From Trichobilharzia regenti (Eukaryota; Platyhelminthes; Trematoda; Strigeidida; Schistosomatidae), in the NCBI GenBank assembly GCA_944472135.2, contig OX235270.1:86251168-86315167 (forward strand): a stretch of 64,000 bases of DNA, written 5' to 3'. The notes below the pieces were generated by a model. The model had not been told where the DNA came from. It saw only the letters and a list, made by a program, of their open reading frames with translations, and searched no databases. A program made the translations under genes and the position numbers. The first letter of the stretch is position 1. Each line of letters starts with the position of its first letter. Positions 10,990 to 21,896 of this stretch are shown piece after piece.

Positions 10990-12905
10990 CGCACCGATGT
11001 GAGGTAGTCCAAGTCGCCACACTCCATGTAGCACACAGAGCAAGAGAAGAAAGTAGAAGAAATGCATAACAGAGGTGTGAGATAAAGGCATAGTAATAAC
11101 GAAGAACAATATGGTTTCATTGGAAATCATAAGTCACAAGGACTGGATGCATCTGAGCTATGCATTGAAAACGATTTTGAGCAATACCACCAAATGTTTC
11201 CAACCATTGGTTTTTCACCGTTCCGAGGACCCCAATCACGAAGTCTACACCTTCCTACGTGGCTAGCTTAAACTAACTGTTGTGGATTTCATTGACTGGT
11301 GCCATGTTTTGGTTTAACCGCCGCTAGCTCTTTTCCAGCCTGACCCTGTGTCAGCTAACACTGCCCGTCGAGGAAGGCGATGGATGACTAGGCACATATC
11401 CTAACCATTTCAGTCGGTGTAATTTCACAACTTTGTCGATTGATTTCCTCTCCTTACCTAGCACTCAACACCTAACTTCAATATTGTTAACATTATTACA
11501 CCACTTCACACGAGAGATAGAACGCAGGCACCTATGATCAAAGACAGCTAATCTTTTCATGTCTTCCACTCTCAATGGCCAGGTCTCACAGCCATAAAGG
11601 AGGACGGAGCGGACTGCTGAGCAGTACATCCGCCCTTTGGTCGATAGCCGGATATCTGGTCTACGCCGGAGACGGCGTAAACTGGTATTTGCGAAACGAG
11701 CCTTCTGTATCCGTGCTGAGATTTCGTCAGCGATCAACCCGTTAGCACTGGCTGATGCAACCTCCCAAATAAGTGAAGCGGTCAACCTGCCCTGCCACTG
11801 CACTCCCTGTTTCTAAACTAAGAGTCAGTGTAGTCCAGTCCTGTAATATCATCTTGCGTTTGACGGGAGCGAATCGCATGCCAAACATTCGTAGATTGCA
11901 GCTCGCCTAGAAGGACTATATAGTCTGCATATTCTAAGTCAACGAGATTATTCCCTGATGGTAACAAGTCAATCCCTGAGTCTCTGAAGTCAGTTAGGAT
12001 TAAGTCCACTAGTAGTACATCTATGATGAAATTGAATAGAAATGGGGATAGTGGGCATCCCTGACGAACACCATTAGTCGTCACAACTTCAGATGACAAC
12101 TCGCCGTATGCCCTCACCTGGCTGACTGCGTGAGTTTGAGTAGAGTGCCTTGATCAGTGAGATGTATTTTCTCGGTATTCCCTTCACAACCGAACACCGT
12201 CAGAGTACCTCTCAGTCAACAGAATGGAATGCCGCTTTCAGGTCAAGAAGTAATGACGACTGTTGGACGCCGGTAAGTATGCCAGTTTCAGAATCTGTCG
12301 AGGGATGAAGACATGATCAATACACCCTCTTCCTGGTATAAAGACTGCATGGTTCTCTCGTGTTTGTGCCTCCCGTGGACCGCTCAGTTTACGCACGATT
12401 ATTGAGCCTAGAACTTTAGGTACCATATTGGTCAAGCTAATACCCATGTGATTGTCACAGGAAGACTTGTCTCCCTTTTTCTATAGCGGGATAACCAATG
12501 ACTTACACCAATCCAACGGGACTTCCTCTGATTCTCAGACGCTGCCTAGTACCTCAGTTAACGCAGACAACAAACTTTCTCCGCCATCCTTAAGCACCTT
12601 TGGAGTCATTCCATCGGGTCCCGCAACTTTGCCTCGTTTCAGACTAGTGACAGCATTAGCAACTTCAGTTAAGGACGGCTGACCTATATCTATATCCCAT
12701 TCAGGGAGGTGTTGGATGCTGGGTAAGTTGTGCTTGGCTGTAGGCCAATCACATTGCCCCTCAAAGAGTTCTTTCCAACGTTCCAGTCGTTTATCCTGAG
12801 AGCTAATTGTGGTGCCATTTTTCTCAGAGATTGTTTCACTTATCATTTGCCTTTTACCACCTGTTTCCCTGATAAGCCTAAATAGCTGTCTGGTGTTACC
12901 TATCG
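10961..12905 (-). mobile_element. RTE-clade LINE, decayed 5'-truncated copy
   Basis: Minus-strand pieces of the same RT family: 12535-12921 (RT start, KVAGPDGMTP), 12238-12447 (ISLTNMVPKV), 11818-12117 (NGVRQGCPLSPFLFNFIID, with the catalytic box read as LEYADYIVLLGE, the second Asp replaced by Tyr) and 11465-11803 (C-terminal domain, MKRLAVFDHRCLRSISRVKW). Several frame breaks separate them. The 3' tail lies at about 10961 and the 5' truncation at about 12905. 11954-12905 is a near-identical sister of the copy at the window start. Confidence 0.85.
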
Positions 12906-14590
12906 CCGATGCCGTTTCCATCTACCATACATCTAGGTTTGGCGTCACAACCATGCAAATATAAAAGTCCAATGTATGCAGAAATTTGCACAAATTTACT
13001 TGAGGATAAATTTAAGTAGATGTTCAAAGAAAATGAATGCACCAACAGCCTTCAAATGACTAGTCCCATTAACTCCACATATCTGGACCAAATAAGAGTT
13101 AGATTCATAACAATAATAGTATAATGATATTAACCTGTTTAATATTCTTGCCCTTTTAAGGACGATGCTTCTATATTTTATCCTAATCACGTGTCAGAAA
13201 GTCACTAGAACGTTCGTTCCCCTACACCAAGATCCCACATTTACCCATATGAACCTGAAGTTTCTTACCAGCTACATTTATCTCTCAGTCTAGAATATCT
13301 TCACCACAGTTCAGAGCTCTGACCAACGAGCAGCACTGAGATTTATGGTCAGTAATGATAGGGAAAATACTGTTCATCAAATTTCGCAACAGAAAAGAAT
13401 AAACTACAGGTTAAACAAAGTCAAATGCAACTGAATAAACATTACCAGGTGATTTCCTAATATACAAAGAAAGCAAACTCAACTAGTGAAGCTGCTGTTC
13501 AATAGCAATGCGAAGGTCTCTACAAAACCATATCGTCAACTCTAGAACCATGAGGTAGTCCAGTCTTTGGAGTAAAAACTGTAACACAGCTGGATTACTC
13601 CACTCGTGGTTTAGCACAAGAAAACTAGAAAACTGGGTGACTAATGGTCAATCTGAACATCTGCTGTTAATGCCCGGAAACAGGCGGAGAACGGTGAGTT
13701 AGTGTCAACCATGCTAACAAACAAAAGTTTTATTTTGCGAGGAACATCCAACTATTTAAGAGTCATTTCAGAAATCACTCGCTACAGACAAAAGCTTTAA
13801 TTCGAAATTTGCCATCTTTATTTCAGCATTATCGTACACCTGGGGATGTACATCCCCATACGTATTACAGAAAACTATTTGATTTCAGTTATTCCTACAT
13901 AACTTTCAGGACAACCACTAATACTTATTAATAACATATTTCAAAGTTTGGAATCAATAACAACGTGATGATAATTCTTGTCCTAACAAAAATATTAGAG
14001 CCCAGTAGTTGATTTTGCTGTCTAGATGATATGCTTTCACAAGGGGTAGTTTTCATACCGCTCGAAATTCTTCAACGTATTATGACAACAAATCATTCCT
14101 AAAAATACGTCCAACTTACCTTTTTAAAGGCCATAGACCATTTAGGTCAAGGAAATAAAGTAGAAGACAACCTTTTCAACAGCGAAGACATATTAAATAG
14201 ATTTGCATCATTTAAACAAATGTGCTACTTAGTACTGAACCTTGAAATTGATGAAAAGTTTAAATTCTGTCTTTGCTGTCTCATTGTAAGGTGAAGTGAT
14301 TCAAAGCTTTTCTTATGAAGGAGTACTGCTTGTTCTGCATTTTTGATGAGGTCTCGTGGCCACAAACTGTTTACATTGGTAAATAATTCCTGGTCATTAC
14401 TTAACACAACCTGCCAGTATTATTATTTGATAGATTTGTTTACATGAAGATACTCACTAATTAAGCTCACCACTTCACACAGTGATCTGTTATACCTTTT
14501 CCTTGATGATCATTTCCAAGATAGTGTAGTGTGCAGCGGCAAATAATTCCCAAAAATTATTGACCATAGCACTCATCACTGAACACTGGA
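12906..14590. other. Non-coding, no recognisable feature
   Basis: AT-rich spacer. A short palindrome (GGGGATGTACATCCCC, near 13843-13858) is the only structure noticed. No open frame has a recognisable protein. Confidence 0.4.
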
Positions 14591-14919
14591 TACTAACCCT
14601 CGCTATTTAAGTCGACTTGTTTAGCTGAGGGCTTCGGGTCAAACATCCACGCCATTCGGTACTTCGACGTGTCACGTTCGTGCACGATTCCTAGCTAGCT
14701 AAGCAATCATCCGGCACTCCGATTCGGTCCCGAAATATATCGCGCAATTTGGACGATCAACTATCGTGTTTTGCTTTGCCCTCGACCTACGCCGAACGAA
14801 TACTATAGAAGTTGTGGGTACTAGATCTTGCGTTTGAACACTTCGTACCATCCGTAAACGTCAATACCGTCAGCCTCTAAACTTGTAAGCCCTACCGCGA
14901 ACTTTATCTTTTTGATTTT

Positions 14920-15100
14920 TTTTTGATTTTTACAGCTTGATTCCACACTGTATTTTCGGTACAAGTATGGAATTTTCAGCATGGATATCGGTAGCCCAAA
15001 TTTTGCAGGCCGACCATAGATATCAGGTGTGCGTCGGTGCGGGCTCGAACCCTGGACCATGTGCATGGTCGGCGAGAGTCCTACACACACAGACTAAATA
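14920..15100 (-). mobile_element. tRNA-derived SINE, copy 1 (head damaged)
   Basis: Shares its body and B box (GGTTCGAGCCC on the minus strand, about 15041-15051) with the better copy at 49620-49790. The A-box half of the tRNA-like head is missing here. Confidence 0.65.
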
Positions 15101-15171
15101 CAAAGACAAATCTGGTGAGTTCGTTCCATTTTGTAATTGTTCTTAAACCTTTCCAACTGTATCTATTTCGT

Positions 15172-15985
15172 CATGATTGGTCATAGTCCTAAGGTCATTC
15201 GTATTCGCTCGACTGCCAAAACCATTCAGCTCGTACCACTTTGGCCAGATAATGCTGAATCATGGTCTCAGAAAGCTGAGTCTGATTTTTGTGAGCATGG
15301 GATAACCGATCAATGTTCACAGTTCCCTGCAATTGTTCACGCCCTACCGCGGGAATTCGGCAAGTGCATAACTGTGCAGACATCGGGCTCAGAGGAAAGT
15401 TATTCGTATGAGTTGCCTAAAGCATCCCTCCTCAGGAGAAACGTTCTCACTGATCGACAGCTTCTGGACGAATTATTTCGCATCGTGTAGTTAGGTGATC
15501 AGTCAGCCGTGAGCATGCTATCAAGAATGATAGAAGTCGTTGGCCAACGTCAGTTTGATGAAGAACATTTCAGAGAACTTTTCCTATCCAAACTTTCACA
15601 TTCAATACAGGCTGTGCCAGTGACGTTTTAGGGTATTATTTTAGATGACTTAGTTGTTTCTGCGGATAATTCTAGAAATAACTAAACGGCTAGTTACCAA
15701 AATACGCTCAGTCGCCGAACAGACTTCGATTAAGGATACTGCAGTTATATAGTTATGCGACTCCATCCAGAAGCTGATTAGGTAAAACACACCTAGCAAT
15801 TCCTTCTACCGTCGTCCGAAGTCCCCTCAACTGCGAAACTCACGTGGTCGATGTAAATTCAAGTCACGTTCACTTGAGAACCCTGATCGGTGTCGGTATC
15901 ACAATACCTACGGCCAGGAAGCGAAATGTTGCCGAAAACCCTGTAACTTCGGCAATGACTCAAAGACTGTAGGAAACTATCCCGC
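15172..15985 (+). pseudogene. Ty3/gypsy Gag remnant
   Basis: The first frame (to 15490) reads LVPLWPDNAESWSQKAESDF and GITDQCSQFPAIVHALP, the typical gypsy-Gag start. After a stop, 15490-15650 continues LGDQSAVSMLSRMIEVVG and FDEEHFRELFLSKL, then further stops. Around 15897-15955 the sequence reads DRCRYHNTYGQEAKCCRKPC, a Cys-His-Cys-Cys pattern like that of CsRn1-clade Gags rather than the common CCHC knuckle. Several stops make it non-functional. Confidence 0.7.
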
Positions 15986-15994
15986 CAGCACGCG

Positions 15995-16851
15995 TTGGTG
16001 GCAACCGCCTCCGGTGGCTGTGGCCGTCTACTATACATTCACGGTGTGGTGAGCCAGACCCGATACTTAGTCGACACAGGCGCCGAAGTCAGCTTCCTAC
16101 CTGCTACAGCGGTAGATCGACAGAAGAAACCTACCTTCAACCTACAAGCTGCAAATGGAAAACCAATTGCAACCTTTGGTAGTCAAAATGTCAATCTGAA
16201 CGCAGGTTTACACAAACCCATTCAGTGGATTTCCTCCCCCTCGCTGACGTCACAATGACATTCATTCGCACAGAGATACATAGCCATCACGATCTACTCG
16301 TAGGCGTCCGCCGAAATCGACTGATAGACGTTACTACTAGACTGTCTATCAAATTCATCACGTACGTAGATCCAAGCTTGTCACTCGTAAAGATGAAGGC
16401 AATCCTTGATCCAACTCTCCAACCGATTGTTGATAAATATCCGGAACTCAATTACCCGTCTAACGATCTACCGTGCATAACCAGCAGTGTTATGCGTGCC
16501 ATCATAACCTCAGGACGCCCTATGACATCTAAAGTACTACAACTTGCTCCTGGCAAGTCGAGAATCGCTACGAATGAGTTCGACCATATGCTCACCCTTG
16601 GCATCACTCGGCCGTCGATAGCCCATGGGCATCTTCACTGCATATGGTACCAAAAAGGGATAGCAACGATTGGCGACCCACACGTGATTTCTGGCGAGTG
16701 AACACCAAAACAACCCCTGATTGTACCCATTGCCTCGTATACACGACTTGACGGCAACATTATCTCGCGCAGTTCTATTCTCTAAAATCCACTTGGTTAA
16801 AGCGTATAACCAAATCCCGATGCCATCATGTGATATTCCGAAAACGGCTAT
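15995..16851 (+). pseudogene. Ty3/gypsy protease and RT N-terminus remnant
   Basis: 15995-16258 encodes an aspartic protease with the active-site context YLVDTGAEVSFLP. 16225-16701 encodes the region before the RT (MRAIITSGRPMTSKVLQLAP, EFDHMLTLGITRPS). After stops the frame resumes as FSKIHLVKAYNQIPM, the RT region preceding the catalytic Asp, and is cut at 16851. Everything downstream, including the catalytic YxDD, is absent. Confidence 0.7.
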
Positions 16852-17199
16852 TGTCAGTGTAGTTGAAGATTGAACGATCAATTCGTGGTTGTTTGCTCAA
16901 ACCCAACTCCTCCACAAATTTTGCGGGAGTAATCTATTCATCAGTCATCGTCTCATCTGTCGCTGTTCAGTGGAAGATAAAAAACTACCGGAAGTAATAT
17001 CGCGATTTATTGTTATAGCATTTATTCTTAGACCATGTGTGTAATAACCTTATTGTTGGTTGCATATTGGCGTAAGAATAAGGGATTCTCGAGTCGCCTA
17101 CCTGTGTTCGGATTTTTTCGCGTTGGTTATTACAAATTGTTTCTGAAAGTCTTCGAGAGACAGCGTGACGTCCAGCGTAGTAAGAGCTGGACACTGACA
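16852..17199 (+). repeat. LTR, divergent subfamily (element 0)
   Basis: Starts TGTCAGTGTAG and ends CACTGACA, with internal blocks shared with the LTRs of elements A-E (GATTGAACGATCAATTC, CATCGTCTCATC, TGTTCAG). It is closer to the solo LTR at 57315-57656 than to them. It is inserted into the Ty3/gypsy RT at 16851. Confidence 0.8.
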
Positions 17200-17318
17200 G
17201 TTTCTGAGAGTTGGCTGACAATTTACAATAAAATTGCCGACAAAATCATACGAAGAAATTACTTATTTCATGTTAATGCTCAATCGAACAAGATGACTCT
17301 AAGAGAATATCTGAGTTT

Positions 17319-17702
17319 TTGAATAATCTGATGACTTTCAAGAATGCATCGGTTTCGATGAATTGCATGAGTGATCTGAACTTAAGTACCGTCCTAGAGG
17401 TAAAAGCGAGATACCTACCTAGTCGACTGCAAAGGAAGTGGGTGAACATAAGCTCTCGTATGGAGGATGAACGTGTTGAGCCAAAGCTTGATGATATTCT
17501 GAAACTGGTAAAAGATAGTGTGAATCAAGTTATGAGCAAGTGTGCAGGTATGATGCTTCCCACCCCCAGAATAGAGAAGTCTGAAAGCGAAACGCAATCA
17601 TCTATGACGAAGCGGTCTCAGAGGGGAGGATATCGAGAAAGCTCTATGGTGTCTATTAATCCATATAAACTTAGTGAGTGTGGAAATGCAGTTGAAGATT
17701 GA
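17319..17702 (+). pseudogene. Gag fragment of element 0
   Basis: Encodes the second half of the BEL/Pao-like Gag (MNNLMTFKNASVSMNC, LPSRLQRKWVNISSRMEDE, DDILKLVKDSVNQ). The Gag start is lost: 17200-17318 is leader-like sequence. The frame runs into the 5' LTR of element A at about 17681, so A interrupts, or recombined into, this older element. Confidence 0.7.
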
Positions 17703-18040
17703 ACGATCAATTCATGGTTGTTTGCTCAAAACCAACTTCCCCAATTTTCGCGGAGGCATCAATCAGCCAGTCATCGTCTCATCGGTCGCTGTTCAGAAAG
17801 AAGTCAGCAGAAAACCGTCAGAAGTAATATTGTGATTTATTATTGTAACATTTGTTCACAGACCTTAGTTGTAACAGTGTTTATATGTTGGTGTTACAAT
17901 AAAGAATCCTCGAGTCGCCAATTGATGTTTTGGTTTATGCGTCCGTTATAACTAAGCGTTTCTGAGAAATCTTCGAAGAACAGCGTGGGCCCGAACGTAG
18001 CGAAAGCTGGGTATTAACGGTTTATGAGACGTGATTGACA
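17681..18040 (+). repeat. 5' LTR of element A (mosaic subtype)
   Basis: Ends GTGATTGACA. The first three quarters match the LTRs of C (5') and D; the last part (TGGGCCCGAACGTAGCG onwards) matches the LTRs of B. Holds an AATAAA polyadenylation signal. Its first bases are altered (TGGAAATGCAG). Confidence 0.8.
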
Positions 18041-18184
18041 GTTTCTGACGATAGAAACAGATCTGGCGGATTCAAACAGTTGGTGAAAGTTTGGATAATC
18101 GCCGTTCATTTTTCCTGGTGCCGGTCAAGTCCTCTTTGAACAAGCAATATCTGGAACGTTTTTGGAATTGGGTCAATTTCAACA

Positions 18185-18979
18185 ATGCCTGGGTCAAAGA
18201 TGGGACAGAGTGTCTTGGATGCAAACAGGAAAGTAAGTCATGGTGACTTGTCTGTTACTTGTAACGATGTGTCTGATGTTAAGCATGACATGGTTGATGT
18301 TACTGTTTCGCCGTCCAGGGATAATAGGAACATCAAACTCCCTAAATTTGAACCACGGTGTTTCGATGGAAACCCGTCTGATTATTTACAGTTTGTAAGG
18401 GAGTGTGTGATCATGCTGAGTAGTTTTCTATTAAGTGATGAATTGAAGTTAATGTATTTGATGAGATATTGCACTGGAGTCGCTTCAAGAGCTATACAGT
18501 GCTGTAAGTTTATAAAGCCGAAAGAGGGCTACTACGAGGCTATGAGCATACTACGTCAAAGGTTCGGAAGACCTTCGATGATTGTAAGGAACGTATACAA
18601 AGCTGTCAAAGGTAATGGCAGTCAACTTCGAGATGACTCCAAGGCACTCACTGAGTTTTTAGATAATCTTATGACTTATGAGAATACCTTGATTTCTATG
18701 AATTGCATGAGTGACATCAACTCGAGCTCAGTCCTAGAGGTAATTGCAAGACGCCTACCTACTCGGCTGCAAAGGAAGTGGGTAAAAATAAGCTCTCGTA
18801 TAAAGGAGGAGGGTATCGAGCCAAGGTTTGATGATATTCTTAGACTGGTGAAGGACAGTGTCAACCAGGCGATGGGCGAATTCGCCAGCATTTTGCATTC
18901 TAAGGTAGAATCTAAGGAAACAGTGAATATAAGGAAAGCATTTGTGGTGAAGTCTCAAGACACAACGATAAAAGAATGA
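18185..18979 (+). CDS. Gag-like ORF of element A, N-terminal part
   Basis: 264 codons. Starts MPGSKMGQSVLDANRK, then the BEL/Pao Gag core: NIKLPKFEPRCFDGNPSDY, LSDELKLMYLMRYCTG, EGYYEAMSILRQRFGRPSM, RRLPTRLQRKWVKISSR. Gag would form the particle that packages element RNA. Unlike in B-E the frame is open through the SDELK and DSKALTEF regions, but it stops at 18979 before the knuckle. The next frame starts at 18999. It has VASRAIQCC, like the D/E lineage, not DAARAIQCC as in B/C. Confidence 0.75.
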   Translation: MPGSKMGQSVLDANRKVSHGDLSVTCNDVSDVKHDMVDVTVSPSRDNRNIKLPKFEPRCFDGNPSDYLQFVRECVIMLSSFLLSDELKLMYLMRYCTGVASRAIQCCKFIKPKEGYYEAMSILRQRFGRPSMIVRNVYKAVKGNGSQLRDDSKALTEFLDNLMTYENTLISMNCMSDINSSSVLEVIARRLPTRLQRKWVKISSRIKEEGIEPRFDDILRLVKDSVNQAMGEFASILHSKVESKETVNIRKAFVVKSQDTTIKE

Positions 18980-18998
18980 GTGTATTGTTTGCCATAAC

Positions 18999-20012
18999 AT
19001 GCACCAGTTTAGTGATTGTAATCGTTTTATCACTATGTCACACGTAGAAAGGTTAAAAATGGCAAAGAAGAAGCGGCTGAGTTTCAGTTGTTTAAATATT
19101 GGGAATAAAAAGGTGAACTGTGAACCAGTGAGCAAGTTCAGTGATAAGCTAAATGTAAACTCCAGGCCTGACTCCGAATTGTGTGACGATAACGGTGCGG
19201 TCAACAAGTCTGTAGTTGCAACGGGTAAGCAATTGTTGAATAGAGTGTCACAGAAGAGAGTTACTGCTTCAGAGTGGAGTTCTGACTCCACAAGTTTACA
19301 AGGCATTACTAGTCAGAGTGAAGATATAAAACCTTTAATGATTTGTGGGGAGGAACCAAAATTGTCCACTTCTGTTACTGAAGAGTTTGAAGATGATGAA
19401 ATTGACGGTAAAGTGAATATTCGTGTCGATGATCATGATAGTGCAGATTTGTCTTTGGTTGATCATGATGAGATGAGGGGAATGCCTACTACTGCTGAGT
19501 TGAATAAAGGTTCTGTAAAACTTGAACGTGAAGTAGAAATAAATGCAGGTGCAGTTGCAGAAGGCATGCATACTTGTCAAATCGTCAGTGTGATTGATCA
19601 GCGTGTAGCCCACCTATCATCAGATGCTAGTGCTAAACCTGAGCTGATAGTAAAAGACGGCAGTGGTGGTGGTCTGGCAGGTAGACAAATTTCTGAAAGC
19701 CGAACCACAACAGCTTTTCATCCACCGCTAACTTCATCAACTGGTATCAATCAGTCGTCGTTGGTGATGTCATCCACGATGAAACAGACGCCCATCAACT
19801 CAAGTATCTTGTGCAATGACTATGATAGTATTGGTGCGTTTGAAAAGACGAAAGATATTGCTCAGTTTAGTGAGGATAAGCCAAGTGTAAACGAGAGAGT
19901 AATTGTTAAATTGACTTGCATGAATAAAGGCATTTCTAGTTTCAAGTTACTATTTGAATGCTATTATCTTTGGTGTATATTACTCTGTGCCTACGGTTGG
20001 TTGACCAGATAG
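18999..20012 (+). CDS. Element A downstream ORF (acidic Ser/Thr-rich, hydrophobic end)
   Basis: 337 codons. The knuckle is damaged: FSCLNIGNKKVNC lacks the first Cys and the His. Then an acidic, Ser/Thr-rich region (VTEEFEDDEIDGKVNIRVDD, LSLVDHDEMRGMPTTAEL, GSGGGLAGRQISES) and a short hydrophobic end (FKLLFECYYLWCILLCAY). The stop (AGATAG) falls where element C reads AGATAT and continues for more hydrophobic codons. No protease or RT motif appears in any frame here. Confidence 0.65.
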   Translation: MHQFSDCNRFITMSHVERLKMAKKKRLSFSCLNIGNKKVNCEPVSKFSDKLNVNSRPDSELCDDNGAVNKSVVATGKQLLNRVSQKRVTASEWSSDSTSLQGITSQSEDIKPLMICGEEPKLSTSVTEEFEDDEIDGKVNIRVDDHDSADLSLVDHDEMRGMPTTAELNKGSVKLEREVEINAGAVAEGMHTCQIVSVIDQRVAHLSSDASAKPELIVKDGSGGGLAGRQISESRTTTAFHPPLTSSTGINQSSLVMSSTMKQTPINSSILCNDYDSIGAFEKTKDIAQFSEDKPSVNERVIVKLTCMNKGISSFKLLFECYYLWCILLCAYGWLTR

Positions 20013-20141
20013 GTCGTGTGATTGTTCGTCATCTACATTCTACGATACAATGACATGAGCGTGTTACCGTTCAGATTTGAGGATTTAGCTCATAGAAGGA
20101 AGTCAGCAAATGAACTCTGCGACGATTTTCCAACCTAGAGC

Positions 20142-20590
20142 GTCAACCTGAGAAGGGTTGTAGGCGTACTGCTGTAAGTCCTACAATTCTTCAAAGGGTA
20201 GCGCATCAATGAGCAGTCCAATGTGCTTGGTGTGTGATTTTGTACATATGTTCATATTGTATATACTGAATTGATATCATCTGTCATCTAGCTGTTGGTA
20301 ATTCTGTTTGTGTCCGGACGACTTCCACTTGGATCATCAACCTGAGAAGGAATGTAGGCGTACTGCTGTAAGTCCTACAGTTCTTCAAGGGTAGTTTGTC
20401 ATGCCGGAATCCACAACATTTGATGTAGTGATTGTACATATGTTTGTGTTAAATAGTTGTGTGAGTTCTTATTGATGTAATTGTTGGTTAATCTTGTTTG
20501 TGTCCGGACATTCCACAACTTACAATCGTCAACGTGAGAAGGGTTGCAAGTGTACTGGTGTTAGTCCTGTGATTGTTCAAAGGAATTCCA
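20142..20590 (+). repeat. 193-bp tandem repeat, 2.3 units, element A
   Basis: Unit starts at 20142, 20335 and 20528 are exactly 193 bases apart. Each opens with a GTCAAC/ATCAAC block followed by GAGAAGG. Units 1 and 2 contain a short inverted repeat (TTGTAGG ... CCTACAA in unit 1). Element B has the same number, C and D about 1.3 units. Confidence 0.85.
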
Positions 20591-20814
20591 TTGAGACACG
20601 ATCTGCGAATTTGTTTGTACTGTTTGTGTATACGTGTGGTGTGTCCTATCAATTGGTGTTTTTGGATCCATTGTGTTTACTTGTTGTTTTCGTACCTCGT
20701 TGTTATTACGTAGTTTTGTTAAAATCTTCGTCGTGATTACTTCTGAAGTTGTGTCCACTCTCTACATCCATGAATGAATTGATTGATGTTAAGGACAGCA
20801 GATGGGTCGCATAG

Positions 20815-20887
20815 GCCGGGGAGGCTATTTCTGAGAATGAAATGCATACGGAGATAATGATTAGCTGTGGCCCCACACGCCGGGGAG
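20815..20887 (+). promoter_or_regulatory. Two internal copies of the polypurine-tract motif
   Basis: GCCGGGGAG occurs at 20815-20823 and 20879-20887, and again at 21273-21281 directly before the 3' LTR, where it would prime plus-strand DNA. The same three copies occur in element C. Role of the internal ones is unknown. Confidence 0.5.
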
Positions 20888-21281
20888 AGAGAGTGTAGAC
20901 GGCTGAGGCTTGCATACGTCATCGTTACTAGAACTGAGGAAGAATGAGTGACAAGCGATTTCAGTGGTAATTGGTAATGAGTAGATAAGAGGATGTGCGT
21001 AGAGTATCGTGAGGTGCTGCCATGGTCACTTTGCATTCTGCAAGAGTCATTCTAGTAAGTGGCGATTGTGTTGCAAGATGTCAAGAGGAGGTCTCTGTCT
21101 GGAGGCGCAGGTCGTCATTGATGTGTGAGATTGTGCTGTGGGTATGCTTGTGGTGTGTTGGCTTTTCTGTTTGTTTTCCATTTCAGCTCTGTCCGTGTGA
21201 CCCAGGTTCTCGCGATGTCATCCAAGTCATTGTGTATTGGTCGTGATGGAAAAAAGGATGGATTGCTTTTTTGCCGGGGAG

Positions 21282-21574
21282 TGTCAATGTAGTTGAAGAT
21301 TGAACGATCAATTCTTGATTGTTTGCTCAAAACCAACTTCCCCAATTTTCGCGGAGGCATCAATCAGCCAGTCATCGTCTCATCGGTCGCTGTTCAGAAA
21401 GAAGTCAGCAGAAAACCGTCAGAAACCTTAGTTTATTATGCTGCTTACATGTGTGTGTTAGAATAAAGAATTCTCGAGTCGCCAATCTCTGTTTTGGTTT
21501 TCGCGTCCGATAGTACTAACCGTTTCTCAAAGTCTTCGAGGGACAGGGAGAGGCCACGCGTAGCAATAGATGGG
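21282..21574 (+). repeat. 3' LTR of element A, truncated
   Basis: Starts TGTCAATGTAG after GCCGGGGAG. The middle (TTTATTATGCTGCTTACATG) differs from both other subtypes. It lacks the terminal 30 or so bases, being cut where the minus-strand LTR of element B begins at 21575. Confidence 0.8.
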
Positions 21575-21896
21575 TGTCAATCACGTCTCATAAACCGTTA
21601 ATGCCCAGCTTTCGCTACGCTCGGGCCCACGCTGTTCTTCGAAGATTTCTCAGAAACGCTTAGTTATAACGGACGAAAAAACCAAAACACTGATCTGTCG
21701 CTTTAGATTTGTTTATTGTTACACCAACATATAAAAGGAATAAGCGAACTAAGGTTTCTGAAGATGTTTCACTCTTCTTTCTGAACAGCGACCGATGAGA
21801 CGATGACTGTCGTATTGATGCCTCCGCGAAAATTGGGGAAGTTGGTTTTGAGCAAACAATCAAGAATTGATCGTTCAATCTTCAACTACATTGACA
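21575..21896 (-). repeat. 3' LTR of element B (322-bp subtype)
   Basis: TGTCA...TGACA borders. Same subtype as the 3' LTR of C (GAAGAGTGAAACATC block, AATAAA signal). Shorter than the 5' LTR of B, which keeps an extra segment around GTAACAATGATTTATTATTG. Confidence 0.85.

Larger units (their letters stand above)
14600..16851 (+). mobile_element. Ty3/gypsy LTR retrotransposon remnant (CsRn1-like)
   Basis: A more GC-rich segment (from about 14600) may hold its LTR or leader, but no LTR border could be fixed. Gag, protease and the first part of RT follow in order, all with frame breaks. The element ends abruptly at 16851 where an LTR of another family starts. No continuation of its RT was found further along the window. 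Confidence 0.7.
17681..21574 (+). mobile_element. LTR element A, Gag-only BEL/Pao-like family
   Basis: 5' LTR, leader, broken gag, long non-coding 3' region, purine-rich GCCGGGGAG before the 3' LTR. There is no protease, RT, RNase H or integrase between the LTRs. Its 3' half is almost identical to element B, which abuts it in opposite orientation. The 5' and 3' LTRs are different subtypes, so A is a recombinant. Confidence 0.8.

Noticed and set aside
17718..17951. Open frames within LTRs (FAQNQLPQFSRRHQ type) recurring in many places
   Set aside because: They recur only because the LTR recurs. Several copies are frameshifted, and the frame spans the polyadenylation signal.
19335..19613. Antisense frames inside gag extensions (also 23566-23844)
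   Set aside because: They mirror the coding strand of well-supported ORFs and have no independent support.
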